Below, one piece after another: positions 30,444 through 32,176 of a DNA stretch of 32,176 nt (its first letter is position 1; each line of letters opens with the position of its first letter). The translations under genes and the position numbers were made by a program. The notes beneath the pieces are model-generated. The model saw only the letters and a list, made by a program, of their open reading frames with translations. It did not search any database and was not told the DNA's origin. Source of the stretch: an uncultured Spirochaetaceae bacterium (GTDB taxonomy: Bacteria; Spirochaetota; Spirochaetia; Treponematales; Treponemataceae). Where the stretch lies: positions 1 through 32,176 of the forward strand of contig CADBRT010000067.1 in NCBI GenBank assembly GCA_902797055.1, written 5' to 3'.

Positions 30444-32176
30444 ATGAAGTTGCTGCGAAGATTTTGCATATATGCGGTTGTGGCTTGTGTTGCACTGTCC
30501 GGTTCTTTTATTTCGGCACAGGCTTCAAGTACGAACGCACTTGAGCTGTACGGAAAGGCGAGACGTGCCCAGCAGGAAGGGGATTACTATGGGGCTGTCG
30601 AGTCATATCGTGAAGCTCTGCTTGTAAATCCGCAGTTCGGTGATGCATGGTTCAATCTTGCCACCTGTGTGTACAACCTAGGGGAATACGATCTCTGTGT
30701 TGAATATGCCGACAATGCTATCCGCTATTCACGTGATTTGAGCGATATTAAGAACCTCAAGGGAATGGCCCTTATCAATCTTGGACAGCTGGATGCTGCA
30801 CGCACTGTTTTCAACGAAGTACTGAAAAAATATCCGAATGACATTGACGCGCGCTTTGGTCTTGCGGAACTCAATATCTACAACGGCAGTCTTTCATCCG
30901 CTGAAAATCTGTATCTTGATGCTTTAAAAAGAGATAACCGCAACAGAAAGGCGCTCCTGAGTCTTGCGTTGGTAAGCGCAGAGGAAGGAAACGACAAAAA
31001 ATCTGAAAGGTATGTGAATCAGGCTATTGAGTATCACAATGGGGATCCTGAAGTCTACTACCTTGCTTCCTATCTGGCGATGAAACGCGGTGAACTTTCG
31101 AATGCAGAACGTTATGTGCGGAGTGCGTTACAGATAAACGCAAATTACGACCGCGCCTATGAGCTCCTTTCTTCTATATTGTATTCTCAGAAACGGTACA
31201 ATGAAGTTATTGAAATCTGTGATTACCGCATTTCCCGCAACCGGAAATTGACCGGTGCATGGTATTTAAAGGGCTTGTCTCAGATGAGACTCAATGACAA
31301 CGAAGAAGCTATCAATACGTTTAGTACGGGGCTTTCAATCGATCCGCAGGATGAAGTCATGCGTTTTGCTTTGGAGCAGCTCGTCGACAAAACGCTTCTT
31401 GTTGAGGACAGCCGCAGGAAAGCATGGGCTGACTACCATATAAGCAAGGCTCGTGAATACAATCGCAACTTTGACGGTCCGAGCGAACGATACGAATATC
31501 AGAAGGCGCTTGCTTTGGATCCGCTCAATACGAGCGCGCGGCAGGCGTTTGCCAATATGCTTGAAAGGGACGGTTTTTACGAAATCTATCTCCATCAGCT
31601 TAAATTCATAAAGGCAAACGAGACGACGACATCGGTAACTGCCGTTCAGACAGATGAGAACACTCCAAAAACAACGGTCAACCGAACCGAACAGCAGATA
31701 AAGAATGATGATACGATTGAGGCGCTCGACAGCCTTATGTCAAACAATCTCTCCAACCGATGGAATGTTGACCCTTTCTATTTGGACAAGACTAGATGGA
31801 ATATCGGCATATACTTTACCCAGAATCCCGCCCAGATAATCCATTCCGACGTGGATGAAATCGTTTCTGTGGCGGCAGGGGAGATATTCGAAGGCATTCC
31901 GTCTGCGTCAGTTGACGTACGGACTACAGCCATAAAGGGATACGGCGAAGCATACCGCGCGGCAAGAATATCAGAACGTGATTATTTTGTTATCTTAAGC
32001 GCTAAGGAGACAGAACGGACATTCTCCTTGGATGCAACGGTGTATTCTGGGCGAACGGGAACAAAGACAAAGGATGTCCATATCTACCGGACTGGAAATG
32101 ACCGCATTGCTAAGGCTTTGAGACGTCTCAGACAGGCGTTGCTCGATATCCTCCCGATACGTGGAACCATTCTCAA
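30444..32176 (+). CDS. Secreted TPR-repeat protein (partial, runs off the window)
   Basis: The frame is open for 577 codons to the window end without a stop. The ATG at 30444 has GAGGG (30431-30435) eight bases upstream. A signal peptide ends near SFISAQA. About eight to ten TPR units follow (AQQEGDYYGAVESYREALLVNP, then repeats to about residue 370), then a Thr/Asn-rich linker. A final alpha/beta segment (DYFVILSAKETERTFSLDATVYSGRTGTK...RRLRQALLDILP) resembles the TolB/CsgG-like fold in outline. It is probably a periplasmic scaffold. It is 32 bases after corC and may belong to the same operon. Confidence 0.82.
   Translation, partial: MKLLRRFCIYAVVACVALSGSFISAQASSTNALELYGKARRAQQEGDYYGAVESYREALLVNPQFGDAWFNLATCVYNLGEYDLCVEYADNAIRYSRDLSDIKNLKGMALINLGQLDAARTVFNEVLKKYPNDIDARFGLAELNIYNGSLSSAENLYLDALKRDNRNRKALLSLALVSAEEGNDKKSERYVNQAIEYHNGDPEVYYLASYLAMKRGELSNAERYVRSALQINANYDRAYELLSSILYSQKRYNEVIEICDYRISRNRKLTGAWYLKGLSQMRLNDNEEAINTFSTGLSIDPQDEVMRFALEQLVDKTLLVEDSRRKAWADYHISKAREYNRNFDGPSERYEYQKALALDPLNTSARQAFANMLERDGFYEIYLHQLKFIKANETTTSVTAVQTDENTPKTTVNRTEQQIKNDDTIEALDSLMSNNLSNRWNVDPFYLDKTRWNIGIYFTQNPAQIIHSDVDEIVSVAAGEIFEGIPSASVDVRTTAIKGYGEAYRAARISERDYFVILSAKETERTFSLDATVYSGRTGTKTKDVHIYRTGNDRIAKALRRLRQALLDILPIRGTIL

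Overview
The window looks like chromosome from a spirochaete, most likely a host-associated Treponema. Four things point there: a class I (archaeal-type) lysyl-tRNA synthetase, a second divergent FliG (FliG1-like) away from any flagellar operon, the order phoH - 7TM-HD - ybeY - corC/tlyC - TPR protein, and cell-envelope lipoproteins with loose spirochaete-style lipoboxes. This is inferred from gene content; no database was searched. I see no rRNA, tRNA, CRISPR array, prophage or intact insertion sequence. The only mobile-type DNA is one 172-bp MITE-like element.

Layout. 1-270: noncoding lead-in with three degenerate 22-bp tandem repeats in front of the lysS promoter. 271-4375 (+): lysS, then a CxxxCxxCC cluster protein overlapping a GH13 (neopullulanase-type) glycosidase. 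4369-6258 (-): mrp/NBP35 ATPase and tRNA-dihydrouridine synthase joined as TAAATG. 6387-6764 (+): queD. 6767-11138 (-): an LplA-type solute-binding lipoprotein followed 7 nt later by a hybrid histidine kinase, with no permease genes. 11205-13916: an ArsR-family repressor divergent from a stand-alone HMA metal-binding protein and a Zn/Cd/Pb P1B-ATPase, with an 18-bp perfect palindrome over the pump transcription start. 13924-14748 (-): exonuclease III. 14897-19488 (+): fliG1, an M16C metallopeptidase and a 74-aa orphan. 19655-22032 (+): a four-gene CsgG / small lipoprotein / DUF4810 / DUF799 envelope operon. 22043-22214: the MITE-like element. 22221-25738 (-): ychF and a 7TM-PAS-degenerate GGDEF-EAL phosphodiesterase. 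25856-32176 (+): argR with tandem ARG boxes, phoH, a 7TM-HD phosphodiesterase (PgpH-like), ybeY, a CBS-domain CorC/TlyC protein and a secreted TPR protein cut by the window end.

How the genes work together. Several blocks are signalling or stress modules. The binding protein and hybrid kinase look like a periplasmic sensor pair. The ArsR-HMA-ATPase set is a metal-efflux system. The phoH-HD-ybeY-corC block joins RNA processing to probable cyclic-di-AMP turnover. The EAL protein would degrade cyclic-di-GMP, which in spirochaetes often feeds into motility. The CsgG cluster is an outer-membrane or periplasmic assembly of unknown cargo.

A recurring feature is that at least five promoters (lysS, the CxxxCxxCC gene, fliG1, the EAL gene, phoH) place a good -10 hexamer only 7-14 nt before the start codon with no Shine-Dalgarno. 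This implies leaderless or nearly leaderless mRNAs beside conventionally led units such as mrp, the HMA gene, csgG, ychF and argR.
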